From contig JAJDER010000034.1 in the NCBI GenBank assembly GCA_029259725.1, forward strand, positions 1 through 63,055: 63,055 bases of DNA, in the 5' to 3' direction. Shown piece by piece: positions 17,912 to 27,009 of this stretch. Below the pieces are notes generated by a model that made no database searches, was not told the DNA's origin, and worked only from the letters and a program-made list of their open reading frames with translations. The position numbers were made by a program, and so were the translations under genes. The first letter of the stretch is position 1. Each line of letters begins with the position of its first letter. Source of the DNA: Planctomycetota bacterium (GTDB lineage Bacteria; Planctomycetota; B15-G4).

Positions 17912-18327
17912 GGGGAGACCAGGGGCGAAGGGGGGCCCCTTTGTCGACGGGGGAGGGGGGCGAATCACCTCTCCCGGTGTATCCAGCCGCCTTGATTCCC
18001 AGGTGTGGTGGCAGGGCCAGTGGCGACTGCGGATCCAGCGGATCCTGATGTTCCCGTTCAAGCGACGGCTGCAGGGAAGGCCAGTAACCGCTTCGGGCCG
18101 GGATCTTCCGGTTATTCGTGGCAAAGACCGTTGGCGGAGCCTGCCGCGGCTTCCAGGAGGGGTGCCGGCGTCCGGATCCGGGGCGCCCGCCGCGATCTCG
18201 AGCCCGGCGACGCCCAACACTGGCGCCCTGTGTCACGGTTAGGACCACACGTCGCCGGTCCGGCGCCCTGCCCCTCGAACCCGTCGGGGAGGCCGTGTCC
18301 GTCCGACGGGAAAGGAGCGGGCACGTC
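17912..18327. other. 416-bp intergenic region, no convincing gene
   Basis: Open frames here lack sensible starts or composition. On the minus strand the stretch ends in the strong terminator-like hairpin at 17882-17911, so it could encode an untranslated RNA or a long leader. I searched by eye for tmRNA, SRP RNA, RNase P and 6S signatures and found none. The last bases carry the AAAGGAG (18311-18317) of the plus-strand gene that follows. Confidence 0.3.
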
Positions 18328-19470
18328 TTGAGCAGGACCGCGCTCTGGTCGTCGGCGATCCTCGGCATGACCGGGTTGATCCTGATCGGCTGGATGCTCG
18401 TGGCCCCCGGCCGTCCGGGCGCGACCGCGTCACCTCCCCGGCTCGAGCCGCGGGCTGAACCGGCGCCCGCCGAACACGTGACGGCGCAGGCCCCGCGACC
18501 CATCGAACGCGCGCGCCCGCTGATCGAGCCCGCCGACCCTCGTGGCATCTCGGCCTTGGACCTGGCCCGGCAGCGCCGCGCCGAGGAGGACTTCACGGGC
18601 ATCGTGGGCACGATCACCGCGTCGGGCGAGCCGGTGGCCCGCGTCCGCGTGACGGCGACCTGGCCCGAACACCTGCGCTCCGTCTGGACCGACGCGAACG
18701 GCCGCTTCGTGTTGCGTCACCTGCCGCCCGGCCCGACCACCCTCACCACCGACCCGGGGCACGAAGCCCCCACGACGCACCGTGACGTCGCGGTCCAGTC
18801 GGGTCGCGTCACGACCGTCCGCGTCACCCTCGACGCCACCGAACTCTGCGGGGTCCTGCTCACGGACTCGGAGACGCCGCTCGGCGGCCTCTCGATCTGG
18901 CTCTTCGATGAAGCCCACCGCCGCGTGGCCTGGGAGACGACCGATGACGGTGGAGCGTTCCGCTTCCGCTACCTCGCGCCGGGACGGTATCGCGCGCGGG
19001 TCAACGGCTGGCGGCACCACGCCGACCACGCACCCGTGGTCCGCCCGACCTGGTCGATGCCCGTGCGCGTGAGCGTGCTGGGGCCCACGCGGACGATGGA
19101 GATCCACGTCGAACGTGGTGGCCGCATCCATGCCACGGTGTTCGAGCCCGACGGAGACCCGGCGCCCCGGCAGACCGAGGTCTGGCTGCTGCGCCTCGAG
19201 GGCGGAGTCGGCCTCCAGGGCGAAGCGCTCGGCCTCGACCCCGACGGCCGCCTCGTCGCGCACTCCCAGCCCTACGATCGCGTGGCCTGGTCGGACAAGC
19301 AGGGCGTGGTCAACTTCCACGGCCTTGCCGCCGGGGACTACGCGTTGCTGGCCGAGCCAACGTCCATGGACGAGGTGCAGCGATCGGGAGTGCGTGTGCG
19401 CGTCGACGCGGACGGAGAGCCGGCGCGTGTGACCTTGGGGGTGCGCGAGCTGGAGTTCGGGGCGCGGTAA
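18328..19470 (+). CDS. Membrane-anchored protein with carboxypeptidase-regulatory-like domains
   Basis: This protein of about 380 residues starts with a signal anchor (ALWSSAILGMTGLILIGWML) and a Pro/Ala/Arg-rich linker. Repeated transthyretin-like carboxypeptidase regulatory domains follow. The typical pattern appears twice, as TDANGRFVLRHLPPGPTTLT and DDGGAFRFRYLAPGRYRARV, with a third partial unit near HGLAAGDYALLAEP. These domains are extracytoplasmic binding or scaffold modules. I chose the TTG at 18328, ten bases after AAAGGAG. A GTG at 18295 would add 11 residues but has poor spacing. The next gene is a large kinase 39 bp downstream, possibly co-transcribed. Confidence 0.65.
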   Translation: MSRTALWSSAILGMTGLILIGWMLVAPGRPGATASPPRLEPRAEPAPAEHVTAQAPRPIERARPLIEPADPRGISALDLARQRRAEEDFTGIVGTITASGEPVARVRVTATWPEHLRSVWTDANGRFVLRHLPPGPTTLTTDPGHEAPTTHRDVAVQSGRVTTVRVTLDATELCGVLLTDSETPLGGLSIWLFDEAHRRVAWETTDDGGAFRFRYLAPGRYRARVNGWRHHADHAPVVRPTWSMPVRVSVLGPTRTMEIHVERGGRIHATVFEPDGDPAPRQTEVWLLRLEGGVGLQGEALGLDPDGRLVAHSQPYDRVAWSDKQGVVNFHGLAAGDYALLAEPTSMDEVQRSGVRVRVDADGEPARVTLGVRELEFGAR

Positions 19471-19509
19471 CCGGCGGCGAGGATCACTCCGGCGCGGTAC
19501 CTTGCCGGC

Positions 19510-22500
19510 ATGGGTGCACAGGCCGATCCACCGTCGCGAGGAGCCGCCGGAGCGGACCATCCCGACCCCATCGCCGAGCGGGTCGTGCTCCAGTTCCTCA
19601 CCTGCGCCGCCACCGACGCGCGCGCGACCGGGCTGCGGCCACTCACCGACTACCTGCGGCGCTTTCCCGGGCACGACGAGCGCCTCACCGCCGAATACGC
19701 CGCGTTGGGTGAGGCGCCCCTCGCCGGTGCGCCGACCGACGGCCTGCGGCCGGCCGCCTCAGCCACCGAGAAGGCCTCATCCCGGTCCTCATCCCGGGAG
19801 GAGGCCACCCTCGGCCCCTTCCGCCTGATCCGCGCGCTGGGTCGCGGCGGCCAGGGCGTCGTGCACCTCGCCGACGACACGCGCTACGGCCGCGAGGTCG
19901 CGCTCAAGCTCCTGCCCGGCTTCCTCGGCGACGGCGTGCCCGCCCGACTGCGCCGCGAGGTCGAGGCCCTCGCGCGACTCGACCACCCGGGCATCGGCGT
20001 GGTCTACGAAGCGGGCGAAGTCGAGGGCCAGGCCTACGTGGCCATGCGCTACGTCCCGGGGCGCACCCTGGCCGAGCACATCGACGAGCTGCGCCGGCGC
20101 GACGGGACGGCGGCCCCCACGCGCACCGAGGTGGCCGAACGCGTCGCGCTCATCGAAGGCGTGGCGCACGCGCTGCACGCCGCGCATGAAGCGGGCGTCC
20201 TGCACCGCGACGTGAAACCGGCCAACGTGCTCGTGCACGAGGACAGCGGCGAGCCGGTGCTCGTCGACTTCGGTCTCGCCCGCGCCGACGACAGCGCGCT
20301 CCCGACGCTGACCCGGACCGGAGACCTGCTGGGCACCACGCCGTACATGGCACCCGAGCGGCTGCACGGCGAGGGCGCGCGGGACCGACGCCAGGACGTG
20401 TGGTCCCTCGGGGTCGTGCTCTACGAGCTGCTCACCGGGAGCCGCCCGTTCGATGGCCCCACGGTCGAGGCCGTGGCCCGGCGCATCGAATGGGAAGAAC
20501 CCCGCGACCCACGCCGGCTCGCGCGCCACGTGCCCCGCGATCTCGCCGTCGTGATCGCCACCGCGCTGTCCAAGGACAGAGCGCGGCGCTACCCCACGGC
20601 ACTCGCCTTGGCCCAGGATCTCGAGCGTGTGCGTGCGGGGCGCCCGGTCCTCGCGCGGCCGGTGGGCCCGCTCGGCCGCACGCTGCGCTGGGCCCGGCGC
20701 AACCCGGCCCCGGCCGCGCTGCTCGCCGTGCTCGTGCTCGGCCTGACCGCCACCGTCCTCGTCGCGGTGCAGCTCGCCGACCTGGCCACGAGTGAGCGTG
20801 GCGCCCGGCGTGTCTCCCAGGCCCTGCTCGCGAAGAGCAATCACGAGCAGGCGCGCCTGCTCGCGCTGTCCGACACCCACGGGCGGCGCTGGCGCATCCT
20901 GCAACTCCTGACCCAGGCGGCCGCCGCGCTGCGCGAGGCCGGCGGCCAGGAGGGCCTCGACGCGCGCACCGTGGGGGCGGGCCTCATCGGCACCGGTGAC
21001 CTCGACATCAAGGACCTGCCCACGCCCACGGACCTGCGCAGCACCGCCACCGAAGCGCTGCTGCTCCCCGACGGCCGCCTCGAACGCGTCGTGCAGAGCA
21101 GCACCTTCGGGCAGGGCCGGTTCGACGCGACCGGCGAGGTCATCGCGCTCAGTTTCGTGTCGGCGGACATGCAGACGTTCGGCGTCTTCACGCAGTCGGT
21201 GCGCACGGGCAGGGAACGCCACCGGATGCCCGAGGCCGAGATCATCTCCGCGGCCTATGCCATCGCCGTCGAGGCCGGCGGTGCCCACGTGTTGACGCCG
21301 AGCAGGGATCTCGCGCACCTCAGCCTCTGGAGCGCGGGGGACACCACGCGCGTGCATCAGATCGACGTGCCGCCCGAGATCCGGCCGACGCCGCGCGCGA
21401 GCACCTGGCACCTGGAGTTGTTGCCCGACGGCGTGCACGTCGCCGGAGTCGTCGGCCCGGGCAAGATCGGCGGCGCCGGCCCGTCGGGGCTGCTCATCGC
21501 GCGACGCGACCAGTCCGGACCCGTGCTCGTGCGCACCGAGGAGACCTTCGCGGACCCGTGGCTGGCCGTGTCGCGCGACGGCCGCCGCGTGGTCGCGCCC
21601 GCGGGCCTGATGCACGTGCGCCTGGTGACGCTGCCGGATCCGGCAGCACCGGACGCGGCCGACGAGAGCGCGTTCACCGAGCTCACGCTGGACGCCGGCC
21701 TGCCCGTGCTCACGGCGAGTTTCGTCGAGGTCGACGGGGAACCGTGGCGTCTCGCCGTGGCCTGCCGAGACATGAGCCGGACGTCCGACGTGCTCGTGTC
21801 CCTGGATCTCGACGCCGACGGCGCCATCGCCCGTCGGCGCGAGCGGGACCTCGGCTTCCACCTGCCCCTGTACGCGCCGATCACGCCGTCGCGCGACGGG
21901 CGCACCCTGTTCATCGCCGACCTCGCGCGCGGGCTCCACGCCGTCGACGCGCGGACCGGCCAGCAACGCCTCCACCTGGCCGACATCCACGACCGGCGCA
22001 TCACGGACATCGCCGTCCTCGGCGACGGCCGCGTGGCGACGCATTCCGATCAGGAGACCACGCGTCTGTGGGAGATGCTCGCCGACCCCGGGCTGGCCGA
22101 GCCGCTCGGGCTGCCCGAGGGAGAGCGCGTCGCGGAGTTTCCGGCCAGCTCCGCGGACGGTGCGGTGGTCGCCGTGCACGCCGTGCACACCGAGGGCGAC
22201 CTCGTCACCGTGCTCCTGCGCACGCGCGACGGCACGACGCACACGCTGAGGGTGCCGCCGAGCGCCCCGGACCTGGGCGACAACGCGAGCAACCCCGACG
22301 ACCCGGGCGGGACACCACGCGGACCCGACGTGCTCGCCACCGCGGAGCCGCGGCTGGTGCTCTCGGCGGACGGCCGTCGCCTGGCACGCCTCGCGGACGA
22401 CACCATCACCGTGTGGGACCTGGCCACCGACGCGCCCTTCTCCCCGCGCACCGTGGGCGCCGACGACGGCTCTCGATTCCTGTCCGTGGCGCTCCCGCCC

Positions 22501-23181
22501 GAGCGCCCGGCTGTCGCCGTGCAAGCGGACCGCGAAGGCGTGGCACGGGTGGTGGACCTGGCCACCGGTGCCGCGCGCGTCGTCGCCGACCTGCCGCGGC
22601 AGGCCTGGCTGCGGCTCGCGCCCGACGGCCGCCGGCTGCTCGCCGTGCCCGCCGTCGGCGCGCGCCCACCCGCCCACCTCTCCACGGGCACTCCGTCGGT
22701 GCATGTCCTCGGGGGCTCCACCCGCAGCACCGACCTGTCCGGCCTGCCCGAAGGCGCCTTCCGCGAGTTGCGGGTCTCGACCTTCTCGCCGGACGGCCGC
22801 TGGCTCGCGGGACACGTGTTCCTGCCCAGCGACGAGCCGGCCGCCGCCATCGCCGACAACCTGCTCATGGTCTGGAACATCGGCGACGGCGACCTGCGCC
22901 TGGCGATCCCGCGCGAGGACGAGCTGCGCGACGCGACACCCGACATCTCGCCCGACGGACGCTGGCTGGCCTTCGCCGACGACGACGGCCGCGTGCGACT
23001 GTTCGACATCGGAGACGGCACGGAGATCCTGAGCTGGCGCGCGCACGCGAGCCATCTGACCGGCGTGCGCTTCCTGCGTGGCGGCACGGCCCTGCTCACC
23101 GCCGATCGCAGCGGCGCGGCCCTGGTCTGGGACCTGGCCGAGCTCGGCCGGCGACTCGACGCGATGGGACTCGGCTGGTAG
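19510..23181 (+). CDS. Ser/Thr protein kinase with C-terminal WD40-like propeller
   Basis: This 1223-residue protein has a short N-terminal helical domain typical of planctomycete kinases (LTDYLRRFPGHDERLTAEY). A Hanks-type kinase domain covers about residues 100-370. It shows the glycine loop GRGGQGVVH, K133 in VALKLL, catalytic D234 in HRDVKPAN, DFG in LVDFGLAR, and TPYMAPE. One helix (LLAVLVLGLTATVLVAVQLA, about 403-425) follows, then about 780 residues of propeller repeats with recurring SPDGRWLA/SADGRRLA strands. The tail would be extracytoplasmic and may be the sensor. All catalytic residues are present. Confidence 0.9.
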   Translation: MGAQADPPSRGAAGADHPDPIAERVVLQFLTCAATDARATGLRPLTDYLRRFPGHDERLTAEYAALGEAPLAGAPTDGLRPAASATEKASSRSSSREEATLGPFRLIRALGRGGQGVVHLADDTRYGREVALKLLPGFLGDGVPARLRREVEALARLDHPGIGVVYEAGEVEGQAYVAMRYVPGRTLAEHIDELRRRDGTAAPTRTEVAERVALIEGVAHALHAAHEAGVLHRDVKPANVLVHEDSGEPVLVDFGLARADDSALPTLTRTGDLLGTTPYMAPERLHGEGARDRRQDVWSLGVVLYELLTGSRPFDGPTVEAVARRIEWEEPRDPRRLARHVPRDLAVVIATALSKDRARRYPTALALAQDLERVRAGRPVLARPVGPLGRTLRWARRNPAPAALLAVLVLGLTATVLVAVQLADLATSERGARRVSQALLAKSNHEQARLLALSDTHGRRWRILQLLTQAAAALREAGGQEGLDARTVGAGLIGTGDLDIKDLPTPTDLRSTATEALLLPDGRLERVVQSSTFGQGRFDATGEVIALSFVSADMQTFGVFTQSVRTGRERHRMPEAEIISAAYAIAVEAGGAHVLTPSRDLAHLSLWSAGDTTRVHQIDVPPEIRPTPRASTWHLELLPDGVHVAGVVGPGKIGGAGPSGLLIARRDQSGPVLVRTEETFADPWLAVSRDGRRVVAPAGLMHVRLVTLPDPAAPDAADESAFTELTLDAGLPVLTASFVEVDGEPWRLAVACRDMSRTSDVLVSLDLDADGAIARRRERDLGFHLPLYAPITPSRDGRTLFIADLARGLHAVDARTGQQRLHLADIHDRRITDIAVLGDGRVATHSDQETTRLWEMLADPGLAEPLGLPEGERVAEFPASSADGAVVAVHAVHTEGDLVTVLLRTRDGTTHTLRVPPSAPDLGDNASNPDDPGGTPRGPDVLATAEPRLVLSADGRRLARLADDTITVWDLATDAPFSPRTVGADDGSRFLSVALPPERPAVAVQADREGVARVVDLATGAARVVADLPRQAWLRLAPDGRRLLAVPAVGARPPAHLSTGTPSVHVLGGSTRSTDLSGLPEGAFRELRVSTFSPDGRWLAGHVFLPSDEPAAAIADNLLMVWNIGDGDLRLAIPREDELRDATPDISPDGRWLAFADDDGRVRLFDIGDGTEILSWRAHASHLTGVRFLRGGTALLTADRSGAALVWDLAELGRRLDAMGLGW

Positions 23182-23198
23182 GCGCAGACAGGGAAGCA

Positions 23199-23226
23199 GC
23201 CCGGACCCCCACCTGGGAGCCCGGGC
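23199..23226. terminator. Possible bidirectional terminator
   Basis: GCCCGG (23199-23204) and CCGGGC (23221-23226) can pair, with an inner CCC/GGG helix. The site is in the 68-bp gap between the convergent kinase and lipoprotein genes. There is no T-run, so this is only a candidate. Confidence 0.25.
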
Positions 23227-23249
23227 CGCATCCACGGGACGGGTCGCCT

Positions 23250-23687
23250 TCAGCGCTTGTCGAAGGCGTCCCCGAACTCTTCCATCAACTCGTTGATGTG
23301 CGGGCGCAACTCGGGATCGCCGGCGAGACGCATCATGGCGGAGGACAGCCGCATCTGCGCCGAGGCCACCTCGGTGGCGTGACGCGTGAACTCCATCAGC
23401 TCCCCGGGCCCGGCACCGCCGGCCTGGAGCGACTCCCCGAAGGCCTCCCAGTCGTCGCGCAGCGCGGCCATCTGCTGGCCGAGCTCCTGCATGCGCGGCT
23501 TGGCGTCCTCCAGGTCATCGACGTCCTGGACCTGGTCGAGGATGTCGGCCATTTCCTCGAACGCGGCGGTCTGGTCATCGACCAGGGTGCTCACCTCCGT
23601 CGCGGAGTCCCCACCGCAGGCGGAGAGACACGCGAGCAGGGCGAGCGCGGTAGCCAGTGCGTGCGTGACCCGTTCACGGTTCTTCAT
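23250..23687 (-). CDS. Small helical lipoprotein
   Basis: This 145-residue protein has a lipobox LSACGG, and the lipidated Cys ends a hydrophobic leader (ALATALALLACLSAC). The mature part is predicted all-helical, charged and Met/Glu-rich (EEMADILDQVQDVDDLEDAK, INELMEEFGDAFDKR). AAAGGA lies seven bases before the ATG at 23687. I do not recognise a family; the pattern resembles small helical-bundle lipoproteins with envelope roles. It is followed upstream on the strand by the IPT-like secreted protein gene. Confidence 0.65.
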   Translation of the reverse strand: MKNRERVTHALATALALLACLSACGGDSATEVSTLVDDQTAAFEEMADILDQVQDVDDLEDAKPRMQELGQQMAALRDDWEAFGESLQAGGAGPGELMEFTRHATEVASAQMRLSSAMMRLAGDPELRPHINELMEEFGDAFDKR

Positions 23688-23722
23688 GGCAAGGTCCTTT
23701 CTCGCGAGCGTCGCGGCGCGCG

Positions 23723-25243
23723 TCACGGGGTGCCCGGGTCGGAGAGCAGCAGGTACGGCGAGCAGAAGTCGCCACTGCAGGTCTGCGTCAAGGGCGACGT
23801 GTTGCTCTTGAGCGTGCCGTCGAAGCTGCCCACGATGTAGCCGGCCCAGGGGTCCTGCGGATCCGTCGGCGCGAGCACGTCGGTGATGGTCACGGTCATC
23901 GACGTGGACAGGTCCGGATTGATGATCGAGGCCCAGCTGCCGTCCGCGTCGGTGAAGGCGAAGCCCTGGAGCGCGAAGGCCCCGGTGATCACGGCCGAGT
24001 TCTGCGTGGTCGGGTCGAAGCTCATGATGATGTTGAAGCCCTCGCTCAGGCCGCCGGCGCCGATCTTGTCGCCCTCGAGCTGCGTGGTGTTGCCGCCGAG
24101 ATCGTTGTAGACCGCGCCCGTGCCGTCATCGCCGGGGGCCGCGTCCCACGGACCGATCACCGACATGTCCGCGTGGAAGTGCACGTCGCAGGGTTCGGTG
24201 GTCGTGTCGACCTCGATGCGCGGCGAGATGACCACCCCGTAGACGCACAGCGTCTCCGGGCCCTCGCCGGTCACCCGCGTGAGCTTGCCGCAGATGTAGG
24301 TGACGATCGTGTCCTCGGTCAGCTCGATCAGGTCGATGGCCCAGGACGCACCCTCCGCGGCCGGCTCGGCGGCCCAGGCGATCTGGCCCTGCTTCGTGGC
24401 CTCGCTGTAGAAGATGTTGGCCGGCGCCGCGTTCCAGCTGGAGCCCGCGACGAGGTCGGCCTGGTTCTCGGGCAGGCTCACGATCAGGTTCTTCTTGCCC
24501 TGCACGGCGCCGATGTTGGTGGCGTCGAGCATGTTGTCCACGGCGATGTTGTTCTTCTTGGCCTTGAACGGCTTGCGCCCCTCGATGGTCACCGAGGCGG
24601 ACGGCTTGCCCAGCGCCGTCGTGCTGCCGTTGACGTCCAGCGCGGCCTTGAGCGCGTCGATGCCGATCAGGTTCTGGAAGGTGACCGGCCAGGTGCCGTC
24701 GGGCACCTTGGGCACCTTGATCGTGACGCGACTCAGGAAGCCGCCGCCGTCCTCGTCGGCGGGTTCGATGTTCGTGATCTTGGCCTTCTTGCTGCCGACC
24801 AGCGCCTTGAGCTTGCCCGTGCCGGCGTGCTCGACGAACACGTCGACCAGGTCGTTCGGCAGCGCCTCGGTCGGATTCACCGAGTCGATGCGCGGGCCCA
24901 CGATCTCGAACGTGTCGGGGCTGATCGCGGTGAGCGTCTTGCCTTTCTTGACGGCGACCTGGAAGGCGCCCGCGAAGGCCTTCTTGATCTCGAAGTCGAC
25001 GAAGTCCTCGTCGGCGTCGGTGCCCGCGCCGACGACCTTGAGCTTGGTCTTCTTGGTCGCCGCGCCCTCCTGGGCGAGGACCAGCTTGGGCTTGCTGCCG
25101 AGGCCGGCCCCGGTGACGCGCACGACCTCGCCGAGCGTGGCTTCGGTGACGTCGATCGCGGTGATGGTCTGGGCGTCGAGAGTGGCAGAGGCGAGGAGCA
25201 GGGCTCCGCCGGCGAGCAGGGTGTGGAAACGTGCTGTGAACAT
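23723..25243 (-). CDS. Secreted protein with IPT/TIG-like domains
   Basis: This 506-residue protein has a signal peptide (MFTARFHTLLAGGALLLASA, cleaved near DAQ). Two IPT/TIG-like Ig folds follow: TITAIDVTEATLGEVVRVTGAGLG at about 25-110, and PRIDSVNPTEALPNDLVDVF at about 118-220. A Lys-rich central region is followed by a C-terminal beta-rich domain containing Cys pairs (CGK/LCVYG, CSGDFC). It is probably exported to the surface or periplasm. No enzymatic motif is visible. It does not carry the C-terminal module seen in the neighbouring secreted proteins. Confidence 0.65.
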   Translation of the reverse strand: MFTARFHTLLAGGALLLASATLDAQTITAIDVTEATLGEVVRVTGAGLGSKPKLVLAQEGAATKKTKLKVVGAGTDADEDFVDFEIKKAFAGAFQVAVKKGKTLTAISPDTFEIVGPRIDSVNPTEALPNDLVDVFVEHAGTGKLKALVGSKKAKITNIEPADEDGGGFLSRVTIKVPKVPDGTWPVTFQNLIGIDALKAALDVNGSTTALGKPSASVTIEGRKPFKAKKNNIAVDNMLDATNIGAVQGKKNLIVSLPENQADLVAGSSWNAAPANIFYSEATKQGQIAWAAEPAAEGASWAIDLIELTEDTIVTYICGKLTRVTGEGPETLCVYGVVISPRIEVDTTTEPCDVHFHADMSVIGPWDAAPGDDGTGAVYNDLGGNTTQLEGDKIGAGGLSEGFNIIMSFDPTTQNSAVITGAFALQGFAFTDADGSWASIINPDLSTSMTVTITDVLAPTDPQDPWAGYIVGSFDGTLKSNTSPLTQTCSGDFCSPYLLLSDPGTP

Positions 25244-25478
25244 GGCTGGCTGTCCCGTGGAGGGGTCCCGTGGAGGGGAGCTGCAACCGCCGCTGAGCGT
25301 GCGGTCGCCGAGCGCCCTCCCGGTGAGAGCGCCCGTTCACAGGGGTCTTTGCCGGCCGGCCGGTTTCCGGACAGGGGATCCTGAGAAAGACCCGGCCGGG
25401 TTCCGACGCTCAACGCGTGGGCCCGGTCGGAGGTCGGTTCGAGGAGGCGCGTGTCGCAAGCGCCACGCCGTCACGCCG
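25244..25478. other. Intergenic region between two secreted-protein genes
   Basis: This 235-bp gap lies between two minus-strand genes. It contains GC palindromes near 25345-25400 (GCCGGCCGGCCGG and CCCGGCCGGG) that could form hairpins downstream of the gene at 25479-26354. I see no small gene. Confidence 0.3.
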
Positions 25479-26354
25479 TCAGGGCGTCGTGATCTGCAAC
25501 CCGTTGCTGGCCGCGAAGCCCAGCGTGCCCGCCCCGTCGGCGAGCCAGACCTGCAGGAAGATCTCGAAGCCCGACGGCACGCCGGCGGGCCAGGACGAGG
25601 TCAGCTCGAACGCACCGGCGGCGCCGGTCGGGATGCCGCTGAACACGAGGTCCGGGCTGGGCACCAGGATGCCGCCCTTGAACGGTGCGTTCGCGGCCGA
25701 GAAGCCCACGACCAGGGATGCGGTCGTGTTCTCAAGCAGCGCGGACGCTTCCAGCTCCACGTCCAGGCCCGGCACGAAGAAGCCCGCGCCGTCGAGCAGC
25801 GGTGGTCCGTTCGTGCCGGCCAGCGCGTCACCGAGGTCCTCGTAGTAGGTCGTGTAGCGCATGGCATCGATGCGATTGCCGTCGACGTCGGCGCGCACGG
25901 TGAAGCTGGTCACGGCGTCGACGCCGAACAGCTGTGGGACGTTCTTCCAGCCGACGTCGTCGGTCGCGAGGACGCCCAGCGAGGTCGCGCCGAGGAACGC
26001 CTCGATGGTCGCCTCGCCCACGAACCCATCGGCGTCGAGGTTGTTGGCCAGGCCGACGTGGACCGCGGCGTCGCTGACCAGCGTCGTGAACTCGAAGTGC
26101 AACGCCTCGGAGCCGTCGGTGGTCGAGTCGGCGGCGCCGCCGGTGACGCCCAGACCGTTGAAGTTGAGCATGAACACGGTGGTCGGCGCGGCGCCGTCAT
26201 CGGCCGTGATGACCACGTGGGCGATGGGCAGCGACGCGGTCGTCACGGTCCCGAAGGTCTTGAAGTCGAGGAAGACCTGCTCGGCGCTCGCGGGAGACGT
26301 GAGCGCGAGCAGGCCGGCGAGGACGGGGGCCCCCAGGGTGACGAGTCGGAACAC
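25479..26354 (-). CDS. Secreted protein with shared C-terminal module
   Basis: This 291-residue protein has a signal peptide (MFRLVTLGAPVLAGLLALTS, cleaved after ASA). A beta-sandwich-like region follows, then a final module of about 110 residues. That module (ALAGTNGPPLLDGAGFFVPG, APFKGGILVPSPDLVFSG, WPAGVPSGFEIFLQVWLAD, GFAASNGLQITTP) is closely repeated at the ends of the YVTN protein at 28098 and the SBBP protein at 62506. Function unknown; the module is probably a lineage-specific surface or sorting domain. The gene sits 79 bp downstream of the ECF sigma gene on the same strand. Confidence 0.65.
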   Translation of the reverse strand: MFRLVTLGAPVLAGLLALTSPASAEQVFLDFKTFGTVTTASLPIAHVVITADDGAAPTTVFMLNFNGLGVTGGAADSTTDGSEALHFEFTTLVSDAAVHVGLANNLDADGFVGEATIEAFLGATSLGVLATDDVGWKNVPQLFGVDAVTSFTVRADVDGNRIDAMRYTTYYEDLGDALAGTNGPPLLDGAGFFVPGLDVELEASALLENTTASLVVGFSAANAPFKGGILVPSPDLVFSGIPTGAAGAFELTSSWPAGVPSGFEIFLQVWLADGAGTLGFAASNGLQITTP

Positions 26355-26433
26355 GTTGCTCTCCAGGGTGGAATCGCGGTGGTCGGGCAGCCCGAACCCT
26401 ACCCGGGATCCCCGCTCCCGTCTTCACGGACGA

Positions 26434-26997
26434 TCACGATCCGTCGAGCAGGCCGGCCACGAGCGGCACGCCTGCCAGTCGCTCTCGCAGGCGAGTCCAG
26501 CGTTTCATGGCCGTCTCCTCCGTCACGCCGAGCAGCTCGGCCACGTCCGCGTGGCGCAGCCCCTCGAGCCCGCGCCAGACGAGCAGGCGCCGGTCGTCCT
26601 CGGGCAGCCCGGTCACCCGCTCGACGAACAGGAGCAGGCCCTCGTCCCGCGCGACGCGGCGGCTGATGGTGGTGGCCTGCGCCGGCACCGCGCCGGCCTG
26701 GCTCGCGAGCCGCTGCACCACGCCCAGCCGCGCGTGCGCCCGCGCCACCTTGCGCAGCAGCATCTGCACGACGTGGTTGGCGACGCCGAAGAGCCAGGGC
26801 CGGAACGCGCCGCGCGCCGGGTCCCAGCGGTCGAAGCTGCGGTAGGCCTGGAAGCACACCTCCTGGACGAGGTCCTCGGGGTCCGCCAGATCCCGCAGCG
26901 GACCGAGCACCTTCAGCCGCGCCCAGGCGAAGAGCGCGGGCGCGACCTCGGTGTAGTGCTCGCTGAAGCGCGCGCCGGGGTCGTCGTCAGCGACCAT
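26434..26997 (-). CDS. ECF-type RNA polymerase sigma factor
   Basis: This 187-residue protein has a region 2 with DPEDLVQEVCFQAYRSFDRWDPARGAFRPWLFGVANHVV, covering the core-binding and -10 recognition helices. Its region 4 reads LPEDDRRLLVWRGLEGLRHADVAELLGVTEETAMKRWTRL, a typical helix-turn-helix for -35 recognition. It should direct transcription of an envelope or stress regulon. It lies 12 bp after a gene for a single-pass membrane protein, so the two are probably co-transcribed; that protein is a candidate regulator. Confidence 0.85.
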   Translation of the reverse strand: MVADDDPGARFSEHYTEVAPALFAWARLKVLGPLRDLADPEDLVQEVCFQAYRSFDRWDPARGAFRPWLFGVANHVVQMLLRKVARAHARLGVVQRLASQAGAVPAQATTISRRVARDEGLLLFVERVTGLPEDDRRLLVWRGLEGLRHADVAELLGVTEETAMKRWTRLRERLAGVPLVAGLLDGS

Positions 26998-27009
26998 CGG
27001 GCGGATCCG

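Noticed and set aside
17772..18617. Minus-strand open frame across the gap upstream of phoB
   Set aside because: It runs through the terminator hairpin and into the antisense of another gene, with irregular composition; treated as noncoding.
19789..23235. Long minus-strand open frame opposite the propeller kinase gene
   Set aside because: It is an antisense shadow caused by high GC at third positions; composition is Arg/Gly/His-rich and no family motif is present.
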